Below, piece by piece: positions 24,841 to 33,576 of a stretch of DNA of 64,000 nt. A program made the position numbers and the translations under genes. The first letter of the stretch is position 1; each line of letters opens with the position of its first letter. The notes below the pieces were generated by a model. The model was given only the letters and a program-made list of their open reading frames with translations, ran no database searches and was not told the origin of the DNA. The stretch comes from CAZFOB01 sp964520325 (GTDB lineage Bacteria; Actinomycetota; JAICYB01): assembly GCA_964520325.1 (NCBI GenBank), contig CAZFOB010000014.1, forward strand, positions 1 to 64,000, in the 5' to 3' direction.

Positions 24841-26703
24841 GTGATGAGTGGGATGCACGGTCGGTTCGGCAGCACTGAACTCGAGAAGGGATACAAGCTC
24901 GCGCCGGGCACGATCAGGCGCGCATTGCGACTGACGGCGGCGTACCGCGTCACGATCATCGCGTACCTCCTGGTGCTCGTTGGAGGCTCGTTCCTCGGCG
25001 TTACTCCCGCGCTGATCGTCCGGGGGCTGATCGACAAGGCGATCATCCCGAAACGTGGTGATCTGGTCGGTCGCTACGCGATCGCCGGTGTCGCTCTTGC
25101 CGTTCTCGTCGCGGCCACCGGGCTCGCCGCACGCTATCTCAGCGCGCGTGTGGGCGAGGGCTTGATCTTCGATCTACGCGTGAAGCTGTTCGATCACGTC
25201 CAACGGATGCCCATCGCGTTCTTCACGCGCACGCAGACGGGGGCGTTGATCAGCCGTCTGAACAACGACGTGGTCGGTGCTCAAGGTGCCGTGACGAACA
25301 CACTCGGATCGGTCGTGCAGAGCGCCATCACGCTCGGCGTCACCATCGTGACCATGCTCCTGTTGTCCTGGCAGATCACGCTCCTGGCGCTCGTCGTCCT
25401 GCCGCTGTTCCTGCTTCCGTCCAAGCGCGTCGGACGACGACTTCAGCGTCTGTCGCGTGATCAGATGAACCTGAACGCGAGCATGAACGCGACGATGCAG
25501 GAGCGATTCAACGTCTCGGGCGCGATGCTCGCCAAGCTCTACGGACGTCCCGACGCCGAGCGTGACGGCTTTTCGCGCGAAGCGACGGGTGTGCGCGACA
25601 TGGGGATCAAGATCGCCGTGTACTCACGTACGTTCTTCCTGCTGCTCGGCCTGGTGGCTGCGTTCGGCAGCGCGATCGTGTACTGGATCGGTGGTTCGCT
25701 CGCGGCGAAGGGGACGTTGAGTGTCGGCGATGTGGTCGCCCTCATGACGCTCGTCAGCCAGCTCTACTCACCGCTGATGACGCTCACGAATGCTCGCGTC
25801 GACCTCATGACGTCGTTCGTGTCGTTCGAGCGTGTATTCGAGGTGATGGACCTCCCTCATCTGGTTGCCGACGTACCCGGCGCCGGGAAGCTTGAACTGC
25901 GCGGAGCGCCTTTGATCGAGTTTCGCGACGTTTCGTTCCGCTACCCGCCCGGACGCGATGTGTCGGTGGCATCGCTCGAACTGATCGGGGAGTTCCCCGA
26001 AGAAGGCAAAGCCGGAGACGTGCTGCGCGGCCTGTCTCTTTTGGCGGAGCCGGGTTCGACGGTGGCGCTCGTCGGTCCGTCCGGTGCGGGCAAGACGACG
26101 ATCACGATGCTTATCCCACGGCTCTACGACGTCACCGGCGGAGCGGTGCTGATCGATGGAACCGACGTGAGAGGTGTGACTCAGGAGAGCCTCCGTCGTG
26201 CGATCGGTGTCGTCTCGCAGGATCCGCACATGTTTCACGACACGATCCGCAGCAACCTCAGGTACGCGCGAGCCGGCGCCACCGACGGGGAACTCGTTGA
26301 GGCGTGCCGGGCTGCGCAGATCTATGATCTGATCGCGTCCCTTCCCGACGGGTTCGACACGATGGTCGGGGAGCGCGGGTACCGGCTCTCGGGCGGCGAG
26401 AAGCAACGGCTCGCGATCGCGCGGGTGCTCCTCAAGGCGCCGCCGATCGTGATCCTCGATGAGGCGACGTCGAGTCTCGACTCCGAGTCGGAGGCGCTGA
26501 TCCAGCGTGCGCTCGCGACGGCGCTCGAGAATCGCACCTCGATCGTGATCGCCCACCGGCTCTCCACGATCCTCAATGCCGATCAGATCTTCGTCATCGA
26601 CGATGGCCGGATCGTGCAGCGAGGACGTCACGACGAGCTTGTGTCCGCCGCGGGTCTGTACGCGGACCTCTACACCACGCAATTCGCGGCGACACGGACC
26701 TGA
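24841..26703 (+). CDS. ABC transporter half-transporter (TMD-NBD fusion)
   Basis: A 620-residue exporter of the MsbA/LmrA/MDR type, expected to act as a dimer in the membrane. The N-terminal half has six membrane segments (first about 38-60, second about 80-100). The NBD has Walker A GPSGAGKTT, Q-loop VVSQDPHMF, signature LSGGEKQR, Walker B VILDEATSSLDSES and H-loop AHRLSTI. GTG 24841 and ATG 24844 are both possible starts. The substrate cannot be read from the sequence. The position before argC gives no functional hint. Confidence 0.9.
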   Translation: MMSGMHGRFGSTELEKGYKLAPGTIRRALRLTAAYRVTIIAYLLVLVGGSFLGVTPALIVRGLIDKAIIPKRGDLVGRYAIAGVALAVLVAATGLAARYLSARVGEGLIFDLRVKLFDHVQRMPIAFFTRTQTGALISRLNNDVVGAQGAVTNTLGSVVQSAITLGVTIVTMLLLSWQITLLALVVLPLFLLPSKRVGRRLQRLSRDQMNLNASMNATMQERFNVSGAMLAKLYGRPDAERDGFSREATGVRDMGIKIAVYSRTFFLLLGLVAAFGSAIVYWIGGSLAAKGTLSVGDVVALMTLVSQLYSPLMTLTNARVDLMTSFVSFERVFEVMDLPHLVADVPGAGKLELRGAPLIEFRDVSFRYPPGRDVSVASLELIGEFPEEGKAGDVLRGLSLLAEPGSTVALVGPSGAGKTTITMLIPRLYDVTGGAVLIDGTDVRGVTQESLRRAIGVVSQDPHMFHDTIRSNLRYARAGATDGELVEACRAAQIYDLIASLPDGFDTMVGERGYRLSGGEKQRLAIARVLLKAPPIVILDEATSSLDSESEALIQRALATALENRTSIVIAHRLSTILNADQIFVIDDGRIVQRGRHDELVSAAGLYADLYTTQFAATRT

Positions 26704-26738
26704 GTTCCGCCGGGCGGCGTCCCTTGCCACGGCTGGGG

Positions 26739-26756
26739 AATGCATGTATATTCACT
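26739..26756 (+). promoter_or_regulatory. ARG box overlapping the argC -10
   Basis: AATGCATGTATATTCACT matches the E. coli ARG-box consensus WNTGAATWWWWATTCANW at 16 of 18 positions. It contains the -10 candidate TATATT (26747-26752), which ends 11 nt before ATG 26764. ArgR, encoded within this operon, would block RNA polymerase when arginine is plentiful. Confidence 0.75.
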
Positions 26757-26763
26757 CTTCCGT

Positions 26764-27804
26764 ATGAACACCGCTCACGATGTTGCCGTCCTCGGCGCCT
26801 CCGGATACCCGGGGGCCGAGCTCCTGCGCTACCTGAGCGCCCATCCGCACCTGAACCTGGCCTGGGCGACGGCGTATCGCCATGCGGGTCAACGGCTTGG
26901 TGATCTGTTCGGGCACCTGCCGGGTATGGCCGATGTTCGCTTGGAGACATCGGATCCTTCGACGGTCCCCGACGTCGCCCTGGCTTTCCTCGCATTGCCG
27001 CACGGAGCAGCCGCAGAGGCCGGGCGTGCGCTCGCCGATCGCGGAGTCAAGGTCGTGGACTTCTCGGCCGACTGGCGCCTCCAGGACGCGAGCGCCTACC
27101 CGGCGTGGTACGGCGAGGTCCATCCGTACCCCGAGGACCTGACGTCGTGGGTCTACGGGCTGCCCGAGACCCACCGCAACGAGGTCGTCGGGGCATCGCG
27201 GGTTGCCAATCCCGGTTGCTATCCCACGGCGGCGATCCTCGCGCTCGCACCCTTGCTCGAGGAGGGCATCGTCTCGGCCGACGGGATCGTGATCTCGGCC
27301 GCGTCCGGGGTGAGCGGCGCCGGACGGAAGGTCGATGCCGACTACCTCTTTACCGAGCTCGACGGTTCCTACAAGGCCTACGGTGTTGGTACGCACCGCC
27401 ATACGCCGGAGATCGAGCAGGAGCTGTCCCTCGCGGCCGGTCGTGAGCTCACCGTCACGTTCACTCCTCACCTCGCGCCGATGACGCGCGGCTTGCTCGC
27501 GACGTGCTACGCCAAAAGCTCGGCTTCAGTCGAGGAACTGCACGGGGTGCTCGAGCTCGCCTACAAAGGGGAGCCGTTCGTGCACGTGCTTCCGCTTGGC
27601 AAGCAGCCTCAGACCAAGCACGTTTCGGGTTGCAACCACGCACTCATCGGTGTTGCCGCCGATCCGCGCACAGGGACCGTTGTTGTGACGTGTGCCATCG
27701 ACAACCTCGGAAAAGGAGCGGCCGGCCAGGCTGTGCAGAACGCGAACCTGATGCTCGATCTCGACGAGGGAGCGGGTCTGTCCGCCATGGGTGTGTTCCC
27801 GTGA
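26764..27804 (+). CDS. argC: N-acetyl-gamma-glutamyl-phosphate reductase
   Basis: ArgC reduces N-acetylglutamyl phosphate to the semialdehyde with NADPH. The 346 residues start MNTAHDVAVLGASGYPGAELLRYL (nucleotide fold), contain the active-site Cys in VANPGCYPTAAILALAPL, and end with HxxA-type HTPEIEQEL and TPHLAPMTRGL. ATG 26764 is preferred over an in-frame ATG at 26740, which lies inside the ARG box. The first gene of argCJBDFRGH; its stop overlaps the GTG of argJ. Confidence 0.94.
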   Translation: MNTAHDVAVLGASGYPGAELLRYLSAHPHLNLAWATAYRHAGQRLGDLFGHLPGMADVRLETSDPSTVPDVALAFLALPHGAAAEAGRALADRGVKVVDFSADWRLQDASAYPAWYGEVHPYPEDLTSWVYGLPETHRNEVVGASRVANPGCYPTAAILALAPLLEEGIVSADGIVISAASGVSGAGRKVDADYLFTELDGSYKAYGVGTHRHTPEIEQELSLAAGRELTVTFTPHLAPMTRGLLATCYAKSSASVEELHGVLELAYKGEPFVHVLPLGKQPQTKHVSGCNHALIGVAADPRTGTVVVTCAIDNLGKGAAGQAVQNANLMLDLDEGAGLSAMGVFP

Positions 27805-28982
27805 GCGTGACTGCGGCGGAGGGTTGGCTCGCGGCCGGGCTCGCCGCCGGCACGAAGCCGTCTGGTGATCTCGACCTTGCACTCGTGTGGTCCGAGCGCC
27901 CGGCGACGGTGGCCGGTGCGTTCACGACGAGCAACGTCCCTTCCGCGCATGTGATCCTCAGCAAGCCGGTCGTTGCGGACGGCATCGCGCGCGGGTTCTT
28001 GGTCTCGTCGGGTATCGCGAACGCGTTCACGGGCCCCGAGGGACTGGCGGACGCGCAGGAACTGACCGCGCTTGCCGCGCATGCCACAGGCACGGCGAGC
28101 AACGAGATGCTCATGTGCGCGACCGGCACGATCGGCCCCCGGATCCCGGTGCAGACGGTTGCCCCGTTCATCGAGCAGGCGGCCAAGGAACTCTCGAAGG
28201 ACGGCGGCGGCAACGCCGCGAAGGCCATCCTCACCACCGATACGCGCTCGAAGACGGCCGTGCGAACGATCGAGATCGACGGCAAGGTGGTCACCGTCGG
28301 TGGCATGGCCAAGGGCGCCGGCATGATCGCTCCCAAGATGGAGCTGCATTCAACGCTGCTCGTGTTCCTCACCACCGACGCCGCCGTCGACCCCGAGAGT
28401 CTTCGCACCATCGTGGGGGCGTGCGTCCCGCGTACGTTCAACGCGATCACTATCGACGGCTGCATGTCGACGAGCGACACGGTGCTGCTGTTCGCGAACG
28501 GCGCCTCCGGCGTTGACGCGAGCAGCTCGGATCCGTTCGCGCAGGCCGTCTTCGACGTGATGTCCGAGCTTGCCTACGCCGTGGTGTCCGACGGCGAAGG
28601 CGCGACGCGCGTGATCAGGGTGCAGGTCGCCGGCGCGAAAAACGCTGATGACGCGCGCGAGATCGGGCGTGAAGTGGCCGAATCGATGCTGTTCCGCTCG
28701 GCGGTGTATGGCAACGACGCGAACATGGGACGTATCGCTCAGGCCGCCGGACAGGCCGACGCCGAGCTCGACCCGGACAAGCTCGCGATCGCGTTGTGCG
28801 GAGTGGAGCTTTCGGTCGGCGGCAAGGAGACCGGGGCTCGCGACGAGGCGGCCGCGCTGATGCGCGCCGGCGGCGACGTGATCGTGGGGATCGATCTGGG
28901 TCTCGGCGATGGCGCCTTCGAGTTCCTCACGTGCGACCTCACTCCCGAGTATGTGAAGTTCAACGCGGACTACACGACATGA
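27801..28982 (+). CDS. argJ: Bifunctional glutamate N-acetyltransferase / ornithine acetyltransferase
   Basis: ArgJ recycles the acetyl group between N-acetylornithine and glutamate. The protein cleaves itself into alpha and beta chains at a Thr. In the family the site reads KGxGMIAPNMA-TMLAF; here it reads KGAGMIAPKMELHSTLLVF. The Thr and flanks (TLLVFLTTDA) are kept, but three extra residues and a Ser at -1 precede it. GTG 27801 (GTGA overlap with argC) gives 393 residues. Other family features are present (TTSNVPSAHV, GNDANMGRIAQAAGQAD, YVKFNADYTT). Confidence 0.93.
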   Translation: MSVTAAEGWLAAGLAAGTKPSGDLDLALVWSERPATVAGAFTTSNVPSAHVILSKPVVADGIARGFLVSSGIANAFTGPEGLADAQELTALAAHATGTASNEMLMCATGTIGPRIPVQTVAPFIEQAAKELSKDGGGNAAKAILTTDTRSKTAVRTIEIDGKVVTVGGMAKGAGMIAPKMELHSTLLVFLTTDAAVDPESLRTIVGACVPRTFNAITIDGCMSTSDTVLLFANGASGVDASSSDPFAQAVFDVMSELAYAVVSDGEGATRVIRVQVAGAKNADDAREIGREVAESMLFRSAVYGNDANMGRIAQAAGQADAELDPDKLAIALCGVELSVGGKETGARDEAAALMRAGGDVIVGIDLGLGDGAFEFLTCDLTPEYVKFNADYTT

Positions 28983-29848
28983 CGACGCCTGCGGTCATCG
29001 ACAAGGCGCGCGTCCTCATCGAGGCTCTCCCGTACATCTCGCGCTTCTCCGGAAAGGTCGTGGTCGTGAAATACGGCGGAGGCGCGATGGTCGATCCGGA
29101 CTTCGCGCGGTCGTTCGCTGGAGATGTCGCGCTCATGCACTACGTGGGGATGCGTCCCGTCGTGGTGCACGGCGGGGGACCACAGATCTCGGAGCTGATG
29201 AAGAAGCTGGACCAGCAACCGACCTTCGTCGACGGGTACCGCGTGACGGGATCGGAGGAGCTCGACACCGTCCGGATGGTGCTCCAGAAAACCAACAAGG
29301 AGCTCGTCTCGATGCTCAACGCGCACGGCGATCTCGCCGTCGGTGTGTCCGGTGAGGACGCGAACCTGATCCGTGCCAGACGTATGACGGGCAAGGACGG
29401 CGCCGATCTCGGCTTCGTCGGCGAGGTCGACCGCATCGATGCTCGGGTGTTGCGAGAGCTGCTGAAGTCGGGCTTCATACCCGTCGTTGCCCCGATGGGG
29501 GTCGGAGCACAGAGCCAGGCGTTCAACATCAACGCCGACCTCGTGGCTTCGGCGATCGCATCTGAATTGAAGGCGGCAAAGCTCTTCTTCCTGACGGATG
29601 TCGAAGGCCTGTACCAGGACTTCGGCGACGCGGGATCGCTCTTGTCACGGGTGACGGCCAACGAGCTGCGCTCGATGATCGAGGCGGGGAAGCTGTCGAG
29701 TGGGATGATTCCAAAGGTCCGCGGGTGCGTTGATGCGATCGACCGCGGTGTCGAGCGCGCCCACATCCTCGACGGACGCGTGGAGCACGCGCTCCTGCTG
29801 GAGATCTTCACGGATCAGGGTGTCGGGACGATGGTGGAGGCCGGATGA
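28979..29848 (+). CDS. argB: Acetylglutamate kinase
   Basis: ArgB phosphorylates N-acetylglutamate and is often the arginine-inhibited step. The 289-residue sequence shows the amino-acid kinase motifs VVVKYGGGAM, VVVHGGGPQI, FVDGYRVT, AFNINADLVASAIA, FLTDVEGL and GMIPKVRGCVDAI. The N-terminal helix (IDKARVLIEALPYISRFSGK) is of the type that mediates hexamer formation and arginine control. ATGA overlaps join it to argJ and argD. Confidence 0.95.
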   Translation: MTTPAVIDKARVLIEALPYISRFSGKVVVVKYGGGAMVDPDFARSFAGDVALMHYVGMRPVVVHGGGPQISELMKKLDQQPTFVDGYRVTGSEELDTVRMVLQKTNKELVSMLNAHGDLAVGVSGEDANLIRARRMTGKDGADLGFVGEVDRIDARVLRELLKSGFIPVVAPMGVGAQSQAFNINADLVASAIASELKAAKLFFLTDVEGLYQDFGDAGSLLSRVTANELRSMIEAGKLSSGMIPKVRGCVDAIDRGVERAHILDGRVEHALLLEIFTDQGVGTMVEAG

Positions 29849-31020
29849 GCCGGATGGGAACGGTGAACGATCTGCTCGGAAACGACCTTCTCGGAAACGT
29901 CAGGCGGTACGACATCACGTTCACTCATGGCGAAGGCGTCTGGCTCTGCGACACAAAGGGTGACCGATACCTGGACTTCCTCGGTGGCGTCGCCGTGTGC
30001 GCGCTCGGCCACGCTCACCCGGCCCTCACGAAGGCGCTCCAGGAACAGGCGGCGAGATTGCTCCACGTGAGCAACCTCTTCTACACGCCCGAGATCGTGG
30101 AGGCTGCTGCTGCCATCACCGACAAGCTCGGACCCGGACGCGTGTATTTCTGCAACTCGGGGACCGAAGCCAACGAGGCCGCGATCAAGGGCGTGCGCAA
30201 ACACGCATGGCGCAAGGGTGAGACGCGTCGTAACGAGATCGTGGCGATGGAGGGTTCGTTCCACGGACGCACCTACGGTGCCCTGGCCGCGACGATCCAG
30301 CCGGCGAAGTGGGAAGGCTTCGACCCGATGCCGCAGGGCTTCGTCTCGGTGCAGCTGAACGACGTCGCCGCTCTTGACGCCGCGGTAACCGACATGACGG
30401 CCGCCGTCCTCATCGAGTCGATCCAAGGCGAGGGCGGGATCCGTGCGATGACACTCGAGTTCGCGAAGGCGGCCCGTCGCATCACCACAGAGCGCGGCGC
30501 GGCGCTTGTTGCCGATGAGATCCAGACCGGGATCGGGCGCACCGGCCGCTTCCTCGGCTGCGAACACCTCGACATCGTGCCGGACGTCGTCACGCTCGCG
30601 AAGGGTCTCGGCGCCGGGTTCCCAGTCGGCGCGACCTGGTTCTCGAGCGACTTCGCCGGCGCACTGCAACCGGGCGACCACTCGACGACGCAAGGCGGCG
30701 GCCCGCTGGCGTGCGCTGCGGTGCTGGCGACGTTACGCACGATCGAAGACGACGGATTGATCGCCAACGCCGTTGAGATGGGCAAGCGTTTGGCAGAAGG
30801 GTTGCGTCCGCTCGGTGTCGAGGTACGAGGCGAGGGTCTGCTTCTCGGCCTCGAGCTCGGTGAGCCTCGGGCTGCAGAAGTCGTGCGCAAGGCGCTCGAC
30901 CTCAAGCTCATCGTCAACGACGTGACGCCGAGCACCGTGCGCCTCGCACCGCCGCTCATCGTCAACCAGACCCAGATCGACGACGCGCTCGAGCGCCTGA
31001 CCGAAGCGGTGAGACGCTGA
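29845..31020 (+). CDS. argD: Acetylornithine aminotransferase
   Basis: A class III PLP aminotransferase of 391 residues. Motifs are LDFLGGVAVCALGHAHP, FCNSGTEANEAAIK, SFHGRTYGALAAT, ADEIQTGIGRTG and the PLP Lys in LAKGLGAGFPVGA. The N-terminus contains NDLLGNDLLGN, encoded by an imperfect 15-nt duplication (29866-29895). The duplication may be a recent slip, since it adds five residues ahead of the conserved R-Y-D-I segment. Confidence 0.94.
   Translation: MSRMGTVNDLLGNDLLGNVRRYDITFTHGEGVWLCDTKGDRYLDFLGGVAVCALGHAHPALTKALQEQAARLLHVSNLFYTPEIVEAAAAITDKLGPGRVYFCNSGTEANEAAIKGVRKHAWRKGETRRNEIVAMEGSFHGRTYGALAATIQPAKWEGFDPMPQGFVSVQLNDVAALDAAVTDMTAAVLIESIQGEGGIRAMTLEFAKAARRITTERGAALVADEIQTGIGRTGRFLGCEHLDIVPDVVTLAKGLGAGFPVGATWFSSDFAGALQPGDHSTTQGGGPLACAAVLATLRTIEDDGLIANAVEMGKRLAEGLRPLGVEVRGEGLLLGLELGEPRAAEVVRKALDLKLIVNDVTPSTVRLAPPLIVNQTQIDDALERLTEAVRR
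29866..29895 (+). repeat. 15-nt tandem repeat within argD
   Basis: AACGATCTGCTCGGA (29866-29880) and AACGACCTTCTCGGA (29881-29895) differ at two silent positions and encode NDLLG twice. Confidence 0.8.
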
Positions 31021-31904
31021 TGCGCGACCTGCTACGCATCGCCGACCTCACACAGGCAGAGCTCATCGACCTGCTCGAGACGGCGATCGCAACGAAGAGC
31101 GATCCTGCGTCAGTGCGCAACGCCGCGGCCGGAAAGGTCGTGGCTGTGTTGTTCGAGAAGCCGTCGTTGCGCACGCGCTTCTCCGTCGAATCGGCACTCG
31201 CTCGTCTCGGCGCCCACCCCATCGGTGCATACGATCGCGAGGTCGGCCTCGGCTCGCGCGAGCCGATCTCCGATGCAGCCCACGTGCTCGAGCGCTACGC
31301 CGACGCCATCGTGCTCCGGACGTTCGGCCACGACCGCGTGGAGGAGCTCGCCGATGCGGCGAACGTCCCGGTGATCAACGCGCTCTCCGATACACACCAT
31401 CCGCTGCAGGCCCTCGCCGACCTCCAGACGATCGCCGAAGCCAAGTGCGGAGGAGACGTTGTAGGCCTGAAGAAGGTGAAGGTCGCGTGGGTCGGAGACG
31501 GCAACAACGTCGCGCGCTCGCTGATCGAGGCGTGCTGGCTCGTGGGGGCCGAGATCGCGGTCGCGACGCCGGAGGGGTTCGGACCCGGTGGGATCGAAGT
31601 GACGAACGATCCTGTCCAAGCAGTGAAGGACGCCGACGTCGTCGTGACCGACGTCTGGGCATCGATGGGCCAGGAGGACGAGGCCGAAGAGCGCAAGGAG
31701 ATCTTCGAGCCGTTCCGCGTCACCAAGTCGCTCATGGCGAAGGCGGCGGACGACGCGATCTTCCTGCACTGCCTGCCCGCGCACCGCGGCGAGGAGGCCG
31801 ACGCTGATGTCGTCGACGGACGGAGCTCCCGCGTGTTCGACGAGGCCGAGAACCGCCTGCACACCACAGTCGCGGTGTTCCTGAACGTATGGGGGATCCG
31901 CTGA
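31020..31904 (+). CDS. argF: Ornithine carbamoyltransferase
   Basis: ArgF joins ornithine to carbamoyl phosphate from CarAB. The carbamoyl-phosphate loop reads EKPSLRTRFSVE (family SxRT), followed by LRTFGHDRVEELA and the HPLQALADLQTI segment. The ornithine site is VFLHCLPAHRGEE. The 294 residues are slightly short for the family, with no missing motif. The start ATG shares its A with the argD stop. The stop TGA overlaps ATG of argR. Confidence 0.94.
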   Translation: MRDLLRIADLTQAELIDLLETAIATKSDPASVRNAAAGKVVAVLFEKPSLRTRFSVESALARLGAHPIGAYDREVGLGSREPISDAAHVLERYADAIVLRTFGHDRVEELADAANVPVINALSDTHHPLQALADLQTIAEAKCGGDVVGLKKVKVAWVGDGNNVARSLIEACWLVGAEIAVATPEGFGPGGIEVTNDPVQAVKDADVVVTDVWASMGQEDEAEERKEIFEPFRVTKSLMAKAADDAIFLHCLPAHRGEEADADVVDGRSSRVFDEAENRLHTTVAVFLNVWGIR

Positions 31905-32368
31905 TGCCGCGCACGACATCAGGCGTCAGAGCCAAACGACGGCAGCGGCTGATCGAGCTGCTGCGCGAAGGACTCGAAGCCACCCAGGAGGAGATCCGCG
32001 ATCGGTTGGCCGCCGACGGGTTCGAGACGACGCAGGCGACGATCTCGCGCGATCTCGATGACGTCGGTGCGGTGCGCAGTCACGACAACGGACACACCGT
32101 CTACGGACTGCCTGAGAACAACGGCCCCCCGGTGGGGTTCGGCAAGCGCGTGTTCGCTGAACTTGTGATCGACGTGGCCAGCTCGGCCAACCTCGTCGTT
32201 GTGCGAACGTACCCGGGCATGGCTCCGACCGTCGGCGCGGTGCTCGACCAGGCCGGGCTGAAAGGCGTCCTCGGGACGGTCGCCGGTGATGACACCGTGT
32301 TGGTGGTCGCCGACGAGCAGACCGGTGGCAAGAGAGTTTCGAAAGCGATCGAGGGACTGAAGGTATGA
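31904..32368 (+). CDS. argR: Arginine repressor
   Basis: ArgR is a hexameric arginine-responsive repressor. The 154 residues comprise a winged-helix domain (KRRQRLIELLREG, EEIRDRLAADGFETTQATISRDLDDVGAVR) and an arginine-binding oligomerisation domain with VIDVASSANLVVVRTYPGMA, VLDQAGLKGVLGTVAGDDTVLVV. ATG 31904 (TGATG overlap) is preferred; an upstream ATG at 31889 would overlap argF by 16 nt. The ARG box at 26739-26756 is its likely target, so the operon is probably autoregulated. Confidence 0.94.
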   Translation: MPRTTSGVRAKRRQRLIELLREGLEATQEEIRDRLAADGFETTQATISRDLDDVGAVRSHDNGHTVYGLPENNGPPVGFGKRVFAELVIDVASSANLVVVRTYPGMAPTVGAVLDQAGLKGVLGTVAGDDTVLVVADEQTGGKRVSKAIEGLKV

Positions 32369-33576
32369 CCCACACCTGTGTGCTCGCGTTTTCCGGAGGT
32401 CTCGACACCTCGGTGTGTGCGGCGTGGCTGAAGGACCAGGGGTTCAACGTGATCGCGGTCACCGCGGACGTCGGGCAGGGTCGCGAGCTCGACGGTGTCT
32501 CCGTCCGCGCGGAGGCGGCCGGCGTGTCGGAGCTCATCGTGCTCGACCTGCGTGAGGAGTTCGTCAGCGACTTCTGCTTCAGAGCGTTGCGGGCCAATGC
32601 TCTGTACGAGGGCCGCTATCCGCTGGTATCTGCGCTGTCGCGCCCGCTGATCGCGAAGCACCTCGTTCGAGTTGCACGCGAGAAGGGTGCGAGCGCCGTC
32701 GGACACGGCTGCACGGGTAAGGGTAACGACCAGGTTCGCTTCGAGACCTCGATCGCGGCGCTCGCGCCTGAGCTCGCGATCCACGCACCGATCCGTGAGT
32801 TGGGCATGCAGCGCGACCAGGCGATCGAGTACGCGCGGGAGCACGGCATCCCCGTGACCGTGACAGCCGACAAGCCCTTCTCGATCGACGAGAACCTGTG
32901 GGGGCGTGCGATCGAGTCGGGCGTGCTCGAAGACGCATGGGAGCAGCCGCCGGCGAAGGACGTCTACGAGATGACCGCGCAGGACGACGAAGTTCCCGAC
33001 GAGCCGGACGACGTGATCATCGGCTTCGAGCGCGGTCTGCCGGTCTCGCTCGACGGGCGTGCGCTTCGTCCACTCGATCTCGTCGCGGAGATGCACGAAC
33101 TCGCCGGACGCCACGGCGTCGGACGCATCGACATGATCGAGAACCGCCTGGTCGGCATCAAGTCACGCGAGGTCTACGAGGCACCAGCAGCCACGGCGCT
33201 GATCGCGGCGCACAAGGATCTCGAGGGCATGGTGCTCGAGCGCGACGTGTCGCGATTCAAGCGTTCGATCGAGGACCGCTACGCCGACCTTGTCTACAAC
33301 GGGTTGTGGTTCGCGCCGCTGCGCACGGCGCTTGACGCCTTCATCGACGAGACGCAGAAGTACGTCACCGGCGAAGTGAAGTTGCGCCTCTTTCGCGGGA
33401 CGGCGCAGCCGCTCGGCCGCCGTTCCCCGTACGGGCTGTACGACACAACGCTTGCGACCTACGGCTCTGCCGACGACGCGTTCCGCCACGAGGACGCCGC
33501 GGGTTTCATCCGTTTGTGGTCGCTTCCGCTGAAGGTGTGGACGCAGATGCAGGGCCGTGGTGAAGAAGGCTCCTAA
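32365..33576 (+). CDS. argG: Argininosuccinate synthase
   Basis: ArgG joins citrulline and aspartate at the cost of ATP. The 403-residue protein has the PP-loop AFSGGLDTSVCAAWLKDQG, the GHGCTGKGNDQVRFE motif and the C-terminal TGEVKLRLFRGTAQPLGRRSPYGLYD. ATG 32365 overlaps the argR stop. The 3' end overlaps argH by 20 nt. Confidence 0.95.
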   Translation: MTHTCVLAFSGGLDTSVCAAWLKDQGFNVIAVTADVGQGRELDGVSVRAEAAGVSELIVLDLREEFVSDFCFRALRANALYEGRYPLVSALSRPLIAKHLVRVAREKGASAVGHGCTGKGNDQVRFETSIAALAPELAIHAPIRELGMQRDQAIEYAREHGIPVTVTADKPFSIDENLWGRAIESGVLEDAWEQPPAKDVYEMTAQDDEVPDEPDDVIIGFERGLPVSLDGRALRPLDLVAEMHELAGRHGVGRIDMIENRLVGIKSREVYEAPAATALIAAHKDLEGMVLERDVSRFKRSIEDRYADLVYNGLWFAPLRTALDAFIDETQKYVTGEVKLRLFRGTAQPLGRRSPYGLYDTTLATYGSADDAFRHEDAAGFIRLWSLPLKVWTQMQGRGEEGS

